Shown here: in pieces, positions 24,601 to 37,164 of the stretch
Layout: the number at the start of each line of letters is the position of its first letter
How positions within the stretch are numbered: position 1 is the first letter of the stretch
DNA from: Favolaschia claudopus
Lineage: Eukaryota > Basidiomycota > Agaricomycetes > Agaricales > Mycenaceae
Length of the DNA stretch: 64,000 bases
Direction of reading: 5' to 3'
Assembly (NCBI GenBank): GCA_037176885.1
Contig: JAWWNJ010000009.1
Span: 1,798,001-1,862,000 of the forward strand
Notes under the pieces: generated by a model
The model's input: the letters and a program-made list of their open reading frames with translations, nothing else
What the model was told of the DNA's origin: nothing
Databases searched by the model: none
Program-made: the position numbers and the translations under genes

Positions 24601-25117
24601 GGCGGCCGCTTGCCGACTGAGGCCGAGCTGCGTCTCTTCTTGGAGAAATTCGATTCCGGCTACGAGGGCGGCGGCAACGTTGGCTTCCGCAACTGGCACC
24701 CTGTTCCGTGAGGCTCATTCCTTATGCACGATGTCTTCTGGGGCTGATCATTCGTTCTTTGATGATGATGATGCAGGGCGACGACTGGCGCTGGTCGCAA
24801 CGGGGACAAGGGAGGCAATGGCGGGGTGTGGGAGTGGACTTCCACTGTATTTGATAAGTATGAAGGGTATCAGCAGTCGGTGCTGTACCCTGGATATTCT
24901 GCGGATTTCTTCGACGGGGCGCATCAGGTCGTGGTGCGTCTTCTCTCCTTCTTCGCTGTTCTTTCTGTCTGTGTTGACCTTGTGATATATGTAGCTCGGC
25001 GGGTCCTACGCTACTATCCCTCGCATTGCTGAGAGGAAGTCGTTCCGCAACTGGTACCACAGCAAGTATCCGTATGCGTGGATTTCTGGGCGTATTGTGT
25101 ACGATGTTGAGAAGTAA
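21681..25117 (+). CDS. egt1: Ergothioneine synthase Egt1 (EgtD-EgtB fusion)
   Basis: Makes ergothioneine from histidine, SAM and cysteine in the cytosol. The N-terminal half is the EgtD-like histidine methyltransferase (APEYYLFGAEEEIL; SAM motif VVLELGAGALRKT; LLFLGSSLGNF). The second half is the EgtB-like part: a DinB-type segment with the iron-binding HX3HXE motif in FEHEALHAETLLYM, then the FGE-sulfatase-like sulfoxide synthase domain (FRISWRPVTNGQF, GRLPTEAELR, VWEWTSTVFD, LGGSYATIPRI). Fourteen exons join in frame to 872 residues: 21681-21844, 21908-22052, 22099-22109, 22260-22929, 22984-23002, 23055-23170, 23228-23620, 23675-23686, 23740-23781, 23831-24244, 24300-24449, 24505-24707, 24777-24933 and 24995-25117. 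Exons of 11, 12 and 19 nt occur, one inside the SAM motif. A Ser/Pro-rich insertion of about 50 residues (from 22520) interrupts the methyltransferase. Confidence 0.95.
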
Positions 25118-25863
25118 ACGAAGCGAATGATCTCAAGGAGATGTGGAATTGAATGTACCGTTGTAACAATGTATAGTGTTTTGTGTGTATGCCCTTGTCG
25201 CGTCTGCCGCGGTTCAGTTTCATTGGACGCTTTGACCTCGTCAGACCCTCGGAACTCGTTGAATTGCCGATCAAAAACTTCTTGGGTACGTCGACAGCGT
25301 CGTCGGAAGTCGTCCCCATATTCTCGGGCAGTTCCAAGGCTCGCATAACTTGGACGGGTCCATTGAAGCCATTGGCGACAACAACTCAGACAGCTTTCAA
25401 AGACACTCCACTAGCAAATCATCGGTTTTCGTACCAAATTCGTACGGTATACCTGTGGACCGTGTTTCCAAGCAAGAGCAACTTACTCATTTCCCGATCT
25501 TGCTCAGGCATATCTCGGAGCCCCGCAGCTGGTCGACGTGTCGTGTTGTTCAGCAAAAAGATGCTGACAGTCTAAGGGCGCCCTCCGGCGTCCTAGAATC
25601 GGAAACCCAAATTGGAAGCCTGCTCTTGAAACGATGGTGTAGTGAAGACAAAGAAGTGCCACAGGTAACTACTTACAGGATATAGAGGTCGTGGACGGCG
25701 AAACTGCGATGTTTGATTTCCCCGTTATGACGCAAAAATGGCTGACGCAAATTGAAACTATACGAGGAATCTCTATTGGCGGCTTCCTCAGCAATTACTC
25801 AGAAAATCATCTTGTTTGCCTTGTGCAGGCTTTCGGAAAGCCGTAGCAGGATGAACCGAACCA
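25118..25863. other. Intergenic
   Basis: Between Egt1 and AKR C. Open frames exist but none carries a family motif. Confidence 0.45.
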
Positions 25864-25870
25864 TATAAAA
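25864..25870 (+). promoter_or_regulatory. TATA box of AKR C
   Basis: TATAAAA, 56 bp before the start at 25926, a spacing like that of AKR B (58 bp). Confidence 0.5.
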
Positions 25871-25925
25871 CGAAGGTGGCTCGCGCTTTGCTAGTTATTA
25901 TCATTCTTGCACAGAATCTTGCACC

Positions 25926-26958
25926 ATGAGTTCCTACTTCGTCAAGCCTATCTTTGGAGGTTTCCCATTCGGTCTGAGCGATGGGAAGACTTTCCGAGAT
26001 GTAGAGAGCACCGAGAAGGTGTACAAGCTCTTGGAGGAAGCTGGGTGCGACACCATCGATACCGCCCGCGTTTATGGCGACTCGGAGGAATGGCTGGGTA
26101 AAACTGGAGCGGGAGAACGATTCACCCTCGATACCAAGACTCCAGGAGGCTTCTACCCCGGCAGCAGCACTGGCGATGGCATCCTGCAGCATGCGAAGGA
26201 GTCAATTGGGCTTCTCGGCGTCAAGAGAGTAAGTGATATCATCTTCTGCATGCGTCTGGTCTCATACAAAACCCTCATAGGTCGACGTCTTTTACATCCA
26301 CGCGCCTGATGCGTCTGTCGACCTTGAGGATCAGCTCAGAGGCATCAACCAGGCGTACAAAGCGGGGTACTTCAAGCGCTTCGGCCTCAGTAACTTCAAA
26401 GCGAAGGACGTGCAGCTTGTCTACGAAATCTGCAAAGTGAAGGGCTATCCCTTGCCAACCGTCTACCAGGGCAACTACAACGCTGTAACGCGCAAGCTGG
26501 AGACCGAGATCGTCCCCACCGTGCGCAAACTCGGCATGGCGCTTTACGTTTACAGTCCTATGGCGGGCGGCTTGCTCACCAGAACCTCAGAGCAGTTGCG
26601 CGAGGGGTCACAGGCAGCTGGCCGATACGCCCAGGGACACGCGTACGAGGCGATGTATAGGGGCGTCTACAACACGCCTAATTATCTCAAGGCGTTGGAT
26701 CTTTGGGGAGAGGCGGCTAGCTTGGCTGGGTGCAGCAGGGGAGAGCTTGCGTACCGATGGGTTGCCTTTGATTCTGTTGTCGACCCCAAGCATGGTGACG
26801 CCATCTTATTTGGTGCTAGCAAACATTCGCAGGTCACGGAGACCCTCAAGTGGCTCAAGGCTGGGTCGGTGGGAGAGGCGGCGAAGGCTAAAATCGAGGA
26901 GATCTGGAAGCTCATTGAGCGTGAGGCTCCTCTAGATAACTTCCATAGTACCCAGTAG
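25926..26958 (+). CDS. Aldo-keto reductase C (AKR7-like)
   Basis: Third paralog, on the opposite strand and about 11 kb from the A/B pair. Exons 25926-26228 and 26281-26958 give 326 residues. It starts MSSYFVKPIFGGFPFG. Tetrad candidates are in TIDTARVYG, TLDTKTPGG and YIHAPD. The end is EEIWKLIEREAPLDNFHSTQ. The same phase-0 intron lies after the LGVKR/LDVKS position as in A and B. Predicted cytosolic NADPH-dependent carbonyl reductase. It sits beside a GH3 beta-glucosidase gene in convergent orientation. Confidence 0.92.
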
Positions 26959-27144
26959 TTTATAAAGGACACTGGCTAACGCTAACCATGCAATTGACTC
27001 AAATATCATGATTTGTCCACGGCAGTTTTTCCCTAGAATCGTTTGACATCAAATTGCTCTCTTTCCTCATTGAACTAGACTAACATCTTTTCCATTTCAA
27101 ACTGGAAAACCTAACAAGTTGCAAAATTCTGATACCCTCCTTAA

Positions 27145-30100
27145 TCAAACAGAGCCAGTCAACCGAATGTCCCTGCTGCTTGCGCCAATCGAGATGCCGA
27201 TCCTTCCGCTAGGAACTTGCCAGCGCTGTTGGATTACATCCCACATCGCAAAGTCGAGCCGGGATAGCTGAATGGTGAGACCCTGAGTGCGACCGGGAGC
27301 AACGAAGATGCTATCGAACCCCTTCAGGACACGGGGCGGAGAATTTGTCGAGGCCGGTAAGGAGACGTAGAGTTGAGGTATCTGCGAAAGATTGCAGGTA
27401 AATTGAGATCACTTAGTAGGTTGTTGAAAACGAAACGGACCTCATGTCCAGCCACTCGACCAGTGTTTCTGATGTTGAAGTGAACCGTCACAACGGGATC
27501 ATGGAGCCTGTAAATTGAGTCAGATCAAGCCAGCCCTAAAGCAGTAAAAACGGACCAAGGATCCAACGCAGAACCAGGGCCGCTCGGGGCTTGTCCGCCG
27601 CGAGGAGAGCCTCTGATCGACAAACCAGAATATTGGAAAGTTGTGTAAGACAGTCCAAACCCGAATTCAAAGCGTGGTGCAATTCCAGCAGCGTCAAAGT
27701 GCCGATAATCGATGAAGAGTCCTTCGGAATAGGGAATCGTCAATATGGGCGTAGGCGAAGTGTAGATGACTTGGGCAGGGTAATCGGTGATGCTTTTGCC
27801 GATGGTGTATGGCAAACGTCCGCTGAAGAATGATGAACCATCCATTAGGCGAAATCCAGCGTGTTGAAGTGTTCCTACCTTGGATTGTAGGCGCCGAACA
27901 GGACGTCTGTTACAGAGTTGCCTGCCTCCTGACCGGGAAGTCCACTCCAGACCTAGTAAACAGCGTGAGTTGCAGATAAGCTGTGATAGAATGATTCTAC
28001 GTACGAGCGCGGTCACTGAAACAGCGAAGTGGACCTCATGAGCACGTGCTATGTAATTGAACAGTTCAACTTGAACTTACCGTTCGGATGGTCGATCCAT
28101 GCCTCCACAACAATAGGTCCAACCGTGTTTACCACCACAATGGTATTCTTGTTCGATTGTGCAACTCGTTGGACGAGAGCATCCTGAAAATCCATCAGTA
28201 TTCATCGAACATCAGTCTAATTCAACCGAATTCAATCACCCCGTTATGCCAGGCGAATAAGTCATTTCTGTCGCCCGCGTTGCCTAAATTATGTGAGTCG
28301 ATTTGGAGGTACAATGAACACGTTGATGAAAGACCTTCGACAGGCGAATTACCCTCTCCCGAATCCGCAGTGATAAAAACAAGCGCAACGTCTTTGCCTG
28401 AAGCGGCGGCGGCGGCAGCGTTCAAATCGCTGTCACTCAAAGACGAGGTGACCGTAGTCCCATCTTGGGCAGCTCGAGATGTGATAGCTTCCACGGGCTG
28501 GATTAAAATTTCATTGATACTGAAGAAGTCCAGCCAGAAAAAAATTAAACGAACCGTGATGAGATATGGGAAATTTGCCGTTCCGCTGCCCCATCCTGTA
28601 TAGCAATGGTCTCTCGTACGTATCACTCGGTTTGATCAAGTAAAACGTACCCATAGCCAACACCCCATCGTTTCCTTGACGGTTTGGAAAACTGTCCGAG
28701 TCCGGACTCGCATTGAATTCTCACGGTTTTCAAAGAACCAAAACATACCCGTTAGGCCCACGAGCGGCAGGACCTGCGCCATTCCCGATAATCCCTATGC
28801 TTTTGAGGTTCTTGAACGGAAGGATTCTCCCGGAGTTTTTCAAAAGCACCGTCGAAGCTTTGCCAATTTCGCGGATGACACTGATTAAGAGAAGACAATT
28901 TGAGCAACGTTTGGATAACTACTAGTAGTTGGAAATGAACATAACATACACTTTATGGTTGCCTTGAACATCGACGCCCTGATCATCCGGGGCAGAATTG
29001 TTGCGGGAGTCGAAGTTGACTGGTGGGTAGCCGCTGTCTTGGCCGAGTTTGTACCTGACCGAATGAATAGTCAATCCACGAACTCCCGCGAATCATACTA
29101 CTTTGAACGCACCATGCGGCCAGAGTTCGAATAGCCATATTCTAGGAGGGACGATAATGGTTCAGCGGGATAGTGTTTTTGAGTATAGTAAGGGATTTGA
29201 CGCACATCAAGTCGAGATTGCGATACAGAGCCATTTTGAACTGCAGTTACAAGTGCAGAGCCGAAGTTCCTGATTGTTCAAATATAAAAAGGGTTGCACT
29301 CTCGCGTAAATTCTCTACGTACGATGGACCAGGCATAGCCATCTTGAAAGAAGAGGTTCAGAACGATCTTGTTCTCTTGAATAGGAAGAGCTGGAGAGAG
29401 AGAGACATACATCGAGTCCTGCATTAGCGGCGGGAGAGGTCGAGTGCGTCGCCCCCCAGTCTAAAGTAGAATTCGCAATTGGTTTGGCTGCAGGGCAAAT
29501 ACGTGGGGATGATAACGAACCTGACATCACATCTGAATAACATCCAACACAATATCAGTCACATCCTGCACGAATCTCAACAGATAACACAAGCTGACTG
29601 ACATCCCTGGTGCCCTAACTCTCCCTTCAATATTCCGTTCAAGGTTTCATCCTTCTCGCAGGCGTAGGTCCCGTTGACTGCCGAGTTTGATGAGATGAGT
29701 CCCTGAACGATGAATTTTGTTCGCACTTTGGTTGTAACTGCACATGATGGCAGCAACCTGGGAAGGAGGGTGAGTTGTTGAGTCTCAGGGTAGTCCTGTA
29801 GAGATTGTAGAGATACCTCGGCTTGCACGCTACGGATGAACTGGTTTGCAAGTTAGCTTGCTTTGAGGATGACGGAGAAGGTTGTAGTAGAGATCTGCTC
29901 ACAGGTATTGCATAGACCTCGTGCTGCGTTCTGTAACACGGCATTCAGAATGGATGGTCAAGAAAAGATCAGCGCAGCAGACCGACCGGTCATCCACGTT
30001 CGAGGTGCTAGTCGTGCGGAAATGCTCTTGCTCGTTGTTTATCTAGAAAATTATCGGGTTTAACATGATAGAGCGGGAGCTGAGTAGTACTGACATAGTG

Positions 30101-31156
30101 TTTCGCAGTGGCTGAGGAACGTCAGCGGAGATGAAAAAGCCTCAAGTTTTCACACCTTGCACTCCTTGGCTCTGCATTCCTGTTTCGCCATCTGACTTGA
30201 GATTAATGGTATCACGGCAAAATCAAGACATGCCGATGATAGTCTCGAAGGCACCTTCGCCGGACAAATACCTACGGAAGTTACCGTTAGAGAAGGATAT
30301 CTTCCCCTTTGGTCACATACGGGTCAGCACCGAAGCCTTCCCAGTTCCGGCCAGCCGCAGGTGCGCGCATGAGATTCCTAGAGACTTCGAGTTAATTCAT
30401 TCTCGAAAGAAACAAAACGGCTGACATCATTGGCCCCAGCGCTACATGCACTCCTGTTGTATTTTGAGCTAAGGAAAGACGTTGAGGCAACATGCGGATG
30501 ATCACCTTTGCCACGGAACTCCGCTCCCATTGCCTCTCCCCGTTGCCTGATCAGCGTGCGATTGAAGGTCGCGGCAGCGTTGATAGCACTGCAAAAATGT
30601 TGGCAGGAAACTCATGTGGCCAAAACGAATACACTTACGGAGGGAAAGCCGAGACACTGCTTGAATGTCAGAGGGAAAAAGAATGTCGGACTGGAAACTT
30701 ACTTGGAAGCGAGACGAACGCCGAGAGGACTATCTTCGTAAGGATCAGTCGCGGTTTGAAAATGGTGAACAAATGGCACACCTTCCAAACAGAAACCGGG
30801 GAAATTAATCGAAGCAACGGGAGAAGTGTTGCCGATGCAACGTGCTGGAAAAGCAATTGTAAGACGCGGAACGCCTACTAGCGAGATATTCGTTACATGC
30901 ACCGCCCTGACCTGCATATTGTCAGGAAACAACCAGTAGAAACACCAAGAACGGTACCCGTCAAGAGATTCACTTTGTCCGCCACCGAGAGCTGAGAAAT
31001 TGCGCTCTCGGCCTGAAAATTCAGGATGTTATCGAAAGCAAACATAAACATCATCTGAATGTTACATGCCTTCGCATATGCCTCTTTCCACGTCAATTGT
31101 GCATTAGAGGAGACGGAAAATAACAAAAGTGCCACCCAGACGGTGTTGCAAAACAT
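27145..31156 (-). CDS. GH3 beta-glucosidase, about 34 exons
   Basis: Secreted glycoside hydrolase family 3 enzyme releasing glucose from beta-linked oligosaccharides such as cellobiose. I chose the start at 31156 (MFCNTVWVALLLFSVSSNA), which gives a clean signal peptide; an upstream ATG at 31195 is possible. Landmarks in order: RCIGNTSPVASINFPGFCLE, PLGVRLAS, AAGRNWEGFGADPYLSGEGA, ATAKHYINNEQE, IMCSYNQINGTYAC, nucleophile Asp in [66 protein letters not shown], and a C-terminal fibronectin III-like domain ending LTGSV at the TGA 27147-27145. I could follow the frame through about 34 exons, including 12- and 15-nt ones. The nucleophile codon is split by an intron. Two introns use GC donors (31069 and 30233). 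It is adjacent to a sugar- or acid-transporter-like MFS gene. Confidence 0.92.
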
Positions 31157-31196
31157 GGTGATCTTGCTAAAGACTCTAGTCGCATAGTGCGCCATT

Positions 31197-31823
31197 TAAA
31201 TACTATTCAGCAAGAGGTGCGTCACGTTGACTGATAGTCCAAAAAAGCAATCGCACATACACGATAAAAAGCGGAGGCATCGTCACAAGACAGTTCGACG
31301 ACAAGAGAATTTTGTCTGTTACTGAATGGATGACTGCCCTCAAGTCATGGGAGATGCAGAGGAAAAACTATGGATGCGGTGCCGAACCTCGAATCTTCTT
31401 ATGAGGTCCGGTGAAGACTGTGACTGCCAAATTTTGTTTCTGAGATTCTGATGTAACGCCGGATGCATCATCGCATTCCCAAGTAATTGAGAAGGAACCT
31501 GCAGGAACCAATCACGAGATTTTGGCCAAGTCGACGGCCGCCGACCGAGCCAACTTAGAACATGGAAGTCAGAAGGAAGTGCCAGAATGCCGAGTTCGCC
31601 GAGTTGGCGGAGTTTATGGCGGAGTTCGTACATTGTCGGAGTCTCAATTTCGAGGAACTCAGTTCAAAATGTTGAAGTCAAGTACGCGCTGCAGTTCGGG
31701 CACGAGAAAAGACTAAGGAAAGAGAGAATTTTCTAATAGTATTCAGTGTGAGCCGCGAATTACTAATTCTATGCATTCTAAGTTGTGGAACACCTTTTCT
31801 ACCATAACATTGGTATTTACTAT
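31197..31823. other. Intergenic, GH3 promoter and MFS 3' flank
   Basis: No gene. Short CGAGTT/CGGAGTT-like repeats occur near 31589-31645. Confidence 0.45.
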
Positions 31824-33807
31824 TCAACTCCTCCTCTGTCGCCCTGTTCGAGCATCGAATGCCAGTCCCATAGCCGCGAAGCCGGCTGCGCCAGCAAAAA
31901 CGGTCCCACAATATAGGATCATGTTCTCGAACCGTCCCTCCCCGACGTCGAATCCCATCGTTTCATGGGTCCGGTTGATGTTAGATGCCGAAGCATACAA
32001 TTTCGAGGAGATGGGGGTGGACACAATACTTCCTATCCCTCTTGAAAGCAGAATGTAACCGTAGAGTGTCGTGGACATTGCGGGATCATCATCTTCATTG
32101 TGGGATCGAGTTGAATGGATTCAGGGGAGATATGAAGAAAGTTGAACCTACGAGCGAACGGCCGAACAAAGCCTGTCCATAAGCTACTCCATCCACCAGC
32201 AATACTTCCGTATACAATTCCGAAAGCCAGTAGCCCAGCGAAATAATGGGAGAGAACGCCCCATAGAATAAATGTTGCGATAGAAGTGGAGAACAGTGTG
32301 GTGAGCGCCAGGATCCAGGGATTGAACTTGTCGGACAAGAATCCCAACAAAATCCGACCCACGATGGAAGCGGCTTGAATTCGAGTGTTCATTCAACACT
32401 TATGGGGTGAAGAGAAGTTGCCAAGAGGAACTTACCGTTTAATAATGCCAAGGCCAGTCCTGACTTTGAGGAACTCTCATGAAGTGCGTTGGCAAACGCT
32501 GCACAAAATTGAGCGAACATGCTTTGTAAGAGAAGTTTCACTCACTAGGAAGATAGATGATGGGGATGAAATATGCCAAGGCTTGTAAGGTATTGATCAC
32601 GATAAAGATCCAGAACGCTTTTTGAGTTAACCAATCTCGAGGCCGCGGTGCACCTCGTGGCGCCGGTCCATGAATACGGGTTCGAGTGTTAGAAAGCCTT
32701 CCCTTCACAAACGGTATTGTTAACAAAAACAGTATCGCGACGGCGATTCCTAAGATTCGGAGGGTGCTGGAAAGGCCGTAGGTCGCTATCAATGGCGTCA
32801 TTGTCAGAGGGAGAAGGATACCGCCCACTGCAGTGCCTAAGAGAATAAGGGACTTTTTAGCCTGAGTGTACGAATACGGAGATTAGAACACACCAGCGAA
32901 GAGAATGCCGTTCGCCATCCCGCGCCGGAGCACAAACCATTCGGACATAAAGGAAAGGCATTGCCAATATAGGAGCGCTGAGCAAGAATTCGATAGTTAA
33001 TAGGGAATTCACAGAGACTTCCCAGTTGAATACGCACATCCGCCTATGCCATACAAGACACCTTGCAGAAGAACGAGTTGTAAGATCTACAGGATGCTTA
33101 TTAGAGATGACTATTATAATAGCGTATATGTAGATAGAAAATATGACGAACCTTCGTTGCATAGCTCGCGCCAACAAGTGTCGCGGAGCAAATAGCAGCT
33201 CCAATCCAAATGAACTTTCGCCGGTGTTGAGGGTAGCGGGAAGCAATCGGAGTGATAAAGAAGCCTGGCCTCAATTACTACAAAAGAGTGTTGCATCCAG
33301 AATAATAAAGACATGCCAGAGCAATAAATGATCCCAGACGAGAGAGTTCCGATAAGTGGGAGAAGAGAATTCGAGCTCTTTTGCGAAGCGTAGCGCGGAT
33401 TTTGTAGGTATGCTGGCCGAAAGGTGAATCAAGCAGTATCTCCTGGGTATGAAACTGTCCCGTACCATCAAGAAACACTCCGTAAGAATTCGGGAACCCC
33501 CAGACAATTGCTTCGACGATAAACGCGGCAGCCAGCTGTTGTGTGGAGGGCTACACATGTAACACATCAAACAAAGCTACTGGGAACGTACAAAGCTCCA
33601 AGCCCCAAGACCTTCGTCGACTGGAGGCAGAGCAATCTCGTGAATATTTTCACTTTCGACTCGGGCATTTAAAATTGGATGGATTGAACCAGGGCGCTGG
33701 TCAGATTGTGAGACAAAAATGGTGGAAGTCGACGCAGGAAGCGGGCAACGGGAAGCAAGCTGGAGAACGCTGTCCGTGGCCACCGTAATAGTGTCTGAAG
33801 AGGACAT
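31824..33807 (-). CDS. MFS monocarboxylate-type transporter 1
   Basis: Twelve-helix plasma-membrane carrier of the fungal monocarboxylate-transporter-like MFS group. The start at 33807 (MSSSDTITVATD) aligns with the start of the second paralog in this window. Landmarks: LAAAFIVEAIVWGFPNSYGVFLD, AYLQNPRYASQKSSNSLLPLIGTL, GASYATK, SFMSEWFVLRRGMANGILFAGT, VKGRL followed by a cytosolic loop HGPAPRGAPRPRDW, FIVINTLQALAYFIPIIYLP, LSDKFNPWILALTTLFSTS, YGSIAGGWSSLWTGF and LLSRGIGSIVSTPI. All exons join in frame, so the gene looks intact. The donor at 33316 is GC where the paralog has GT. The gene is divergent from ADE13. Substrate unknown; carboxylates or related small molecules are likely from family precedent. 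Confidence 0.9.
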
Positions 33808-34016
33808 GGATGTAGTACAAACTCGTTTGCCGTGAGTTGGCCGTGAGTCATTTAAATTTGTTTGAAGTTCGGCCATCTTCGGCCGCCCATTCCGTCGCAT
33901 GCGCATCAGGCCTGTCAGAGATTCAAATTGCCGGCGAGATTCGGGCTTGCAACCTGCCATTCCGATCGATTTGAAGTTTTCGTCAAGTTTTCGTGCACAT
34001 TCACCGATTCTGCAGG

Positions 34017-35975
34017 ATGCAAGACGCCCACGAAACGTATCAGACTCCGCTCTCTAGGTCTATCTTCTCCATACCTTAACCCGCCAAAGGCTCAACCTTC
34101 AACAGTCGATATGCCAGTAAAGAAATGGCGCATTTGTTCTCGGCTGCTGTATGCCTCCTGAACTGCGCTTTCCAAGTCGTAGGGTGACCGTGGTGGTGTA
34201 GAATCGATTCCACACTTGGCGCAAACTGTGGCTCAATCTGGCTATTGCGGAGAAGGAGCTCGGATTGCCTATCACGGACGAAGCCATTGGGCAGATGAAG
34301 GACAATCTTGTCAGTTGTTATCTAAATATTGCCTTGTTTGAACTCACATTGCCTCAGAGTCTCACCCCAGAGCAATTCGAGGTCGCAGCCGTTGAGGAAA
34401 AAAAGCGACGTCACGATGTCATGGCCCACGTTCATACATTTGGCACCGTCGCACCGGCCGCTGCAGGAATCATCCAGTGAGCCGTATATCTCGACTTTCA
34501 TCCAAATTCTGACATCTCAGCTTGGGTGCAACGTCGTGCTATGTTACAGAGTGAGTTCTCTTGCTGATCGTCTTTTCCAGTCTGTTGAGGTTCAATTAGT
34601 AACGCCGACCTAATATTTTTGCGCGAGGGCCTCGACTATCTAATCAAATCTCTGTCCATACTGATTTCACGGCTGTCAACATTTGCTGCTCAGTATCGCG
34701 CACTCCCGACGCTTGGATTCACGCATTTCCAGCCCGCACAGCTCACCACAGTCGGCAAGCGCGCCACGCTCTGGATCCAGGCGAGCTTTGACTCGCACCT
34801 AGTAGATTCAATGAATTCTAACATCCAGTAGGAGCTTCTCTGGGATCTACGAAACATCAAGCGCGCTCGAGACGACTTGGGTTTCCGCGGAGTCAAAGGC
34901 ACCACTGGAACCCAAGCCAGTTTCTTGACACTTTTCGACGGAGATCACGAAAAAGTAGAATCTCTAAACATGAACTTCTTCACTTTGGCCGATAACTATA
35001 TCAAAGGTGGAAGCCCTCGACAAACGAGTGACCCAACTCTCCGGGTTTGAATACGCATACCCCGTCACCTCGCAAACCTACTCCCGCAAAATCGACATCG
35101 ACGTTCTCGCCCCATTAGCATCTCTCGGCGCGACGGCTCATAAACTCGCTACAGATATCCGATTGCTCGCGAATCTGAAGGTCGTTTCAACTGTATTTTC
35201 ATTCGGTTTCGGCTCACTCCGAACAGGAAGTCGAAGAACCTTTCGAGTCAACTCAGATCGGTTCCTCCGCGATGGCGTATAAACGCAATCCCATGCGCTC
35301 CGAACGCGTTTGCAGCCTCTCCCGCCATCTGATGGTTCTCCATCAAAATGCGCTCATGACTGCAGGTGTGCAGTGGTTTGAGAGGACGTTGGACGACAGG
35401 TGCATCTTTCCTTCACTTTCAAAGATTCGATGATTGCTTACTTCTGACACCTCCAGCGCAAACCGCCGTATCACCCTCCCGGAAGCGTTCCTCACCACAG
35501 ACATCGTCCTTTCGACGCTGCAAAATATCTCCGAAGGCCTTGTTGTATATCCTAAAGTCATCGCACGCCGTATCGCGCAAGAGCTCCCCTTCATGGCGAC
35601 GGAGAACATCATCATGGCTATCGTCAAGAAGGGCGGAGATAGGCAGGAGGCACACGAGAAGATTCGAGTGTGTTTGTTTTTTTTTAAATTTGTTGTGGAT
35701 TGCTCAACTCGATCTCGCAGGTCCTTTCGCATGAGGCAGCGCATCAAGTCAAGCAGCTCGGTCTCGAGAACGATCTCATCGAGCGCGTGCGCGCGGACGC
35801 GTATTTCGATCCTATCAAGGGCGAGCTGGAGGAGTTGTTAAAGCCGGAGAGCTTCATCGGGCGGGCGCCGGAGCAGGTTGATAAGTTCTTGAAGGAGTGG
35901 GTTGAGCCTGCTCTGAAGGACGAGGTTATTCAGGAGGCTATTGCGAAGAGCGCGAAGGTTGAGTTGAGTGTTTAG
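34017..35975 (+). CDS. ade13: Adenylosuccinate lyase
   Basis: Purine-synthesis enzyme cleaving SAICAR and adenylosuccinate with release of fumarate. Eleven exons (34017-34057, 34106-34148, 34202-34309, 34358-34476, 34521-34550, 34600-34780, 34832-34954, 35007-35180, 35227-35399, 35457-35667, 35721-35975) give 485 residues, the normal length. Motifs: [16 protein letters not shown] at the N terminus, [38 protein letters not shown], the family signature [16 protein letters not shown], and [10 protein letters not shown]. The donor at 34781 is GC (GCGAGC); the only GT alternative leaves a 30-bp intron and adds residues absent from the family. Cytosolic and housekeeping. It is divergent from MFS transporter 1. 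Confidence 0.95.
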
Positions 35976-36285
35976 AGTGTGTAAGTATACTGAGAGGGAT
36001 TTGTGGGACAACGACCGAATGATACATGTTCAAGTTTTATTTTCCTCAAAACAAATGTCTCCAGCCTCTTTCTCAATCCCATGTCCACAAACGTTAAGTA
36101 AATCAGCACCTTATCGGTGGTTGAACCTTAATTCGAGGAGTTCAGGGACGTCAATCAAAATGGCTTCGAATGTAGCTCACTACATGTCAAGCCTTAATTA
36201 ATAGCTACCGCAGCCTAGACGCATTGCCTTCCCATTTCCTTGCCTTGCTCTATCTTCTCCTCTTATACCAACCACCGCCACCACC

Positions 36286-37164
36286 ATGGTCAGACGCACT
36301 AGCAAAAAGTCCAAAGCACAAATCATAACCATTGACCTTACCCGGTTGACGAAAGACGGACTCGTTGTTCTGCAGCAGTATGTTGACCAGTACGTCGATC
36401 AAATCGTCATAGCATGAAAGAGCTCATTGTGTTTTCTTTTGTGAACTTAGCGGTCAACAACTCCCGACAGTATCCTCCAGAACGTCGTATAGAGATATCT
36501 GGAGACACACGCAAAAGTTCAACAGGGCTCGAAAGTCGATGGCGAGTTTGTCGTCAAAGGTTATGGTGTCATCTCGAGAGGCCAGCGTGAGTTCCTCCAT
36601 TGAAACTCCCGCATCGAATCAATTATATAACAACATGAGTTCAGAAACTTTATTCTCCGGAAAAATTGTCCCTCCCGAAACCTCAGTTGACCGTGTTCCT
36701 CGAAACACAGTCCCGGTTGGTGGACGACCTTCTAGATGAATGCGACAGGATAGTTCGGGTTTGTAGCGAATTTGAGAAGGAGTCGGAGCGCGATGGGGTG
36801 AAGCTCAAAGAGGAGGTTGCGCGGTTGAAAGTTGCGACGAATGCTCAGGAGCGTAGGGTGTGTGTTTTGTTCTTGGATGTCACTTATTCGATTTTCTAAT
36901 CGCTCGACTGACTAGGATTTGTTGCTCGAACATGACCGAGCGACACCAGTAGTCAGCCAAGTGAAAGGTCATTTGGATGCTTTGAAATCCATCCTTGATC
37001 TGAGCAATTCATTTCCAGATGTCTTTACCGAGCTTTCCGATGGCCTGAAAGCGATTCAGCATGAGCTTACTTTCATCTCGGAAAGCTCCTCGGGGCCCAA
37101 TTTCGACCGTATCTTGTATGTTTGGAAAGCCGTACTCTCTTCTGGTGTGCAGCTGGTAGTGTAA
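36286..37164 (+). CDS. Hypothetical coiled-coil protein
   Basis: I do not recognise a family. Four exons (36286-36389, 36451-36586, 36645-36857, 36916-37164) join in frame to 233 residues. The N terminus is basic (MVRRTSKKSKAQIITIDL). The middle and C-terminal parts are heptad-like and charged (RLVDDLLDECDRIVRVCSEF, KEEVARLKVATNAQERRDLL, GHLDALKSILDLSNSF), suggesting an oligomerising helical protein such as a kinetochore or cytoskeletal subunit; that is speculation. A 37-bp candidate intron near the end (37116-37152) would change only the last residues. Confidence 0.65.

Noticed and set aside
21681..25117. Egt1 region as two separate genes (methyltransferase and sulfoxide synthase)
   Set aside because: All exons join in one frame, as in known fungal Egt1 fusions.
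25183..25575. 130-codon plus-strand ORF after Egt1
   Set aside because: No recognisable domain and no clear start context; left as intergenic.
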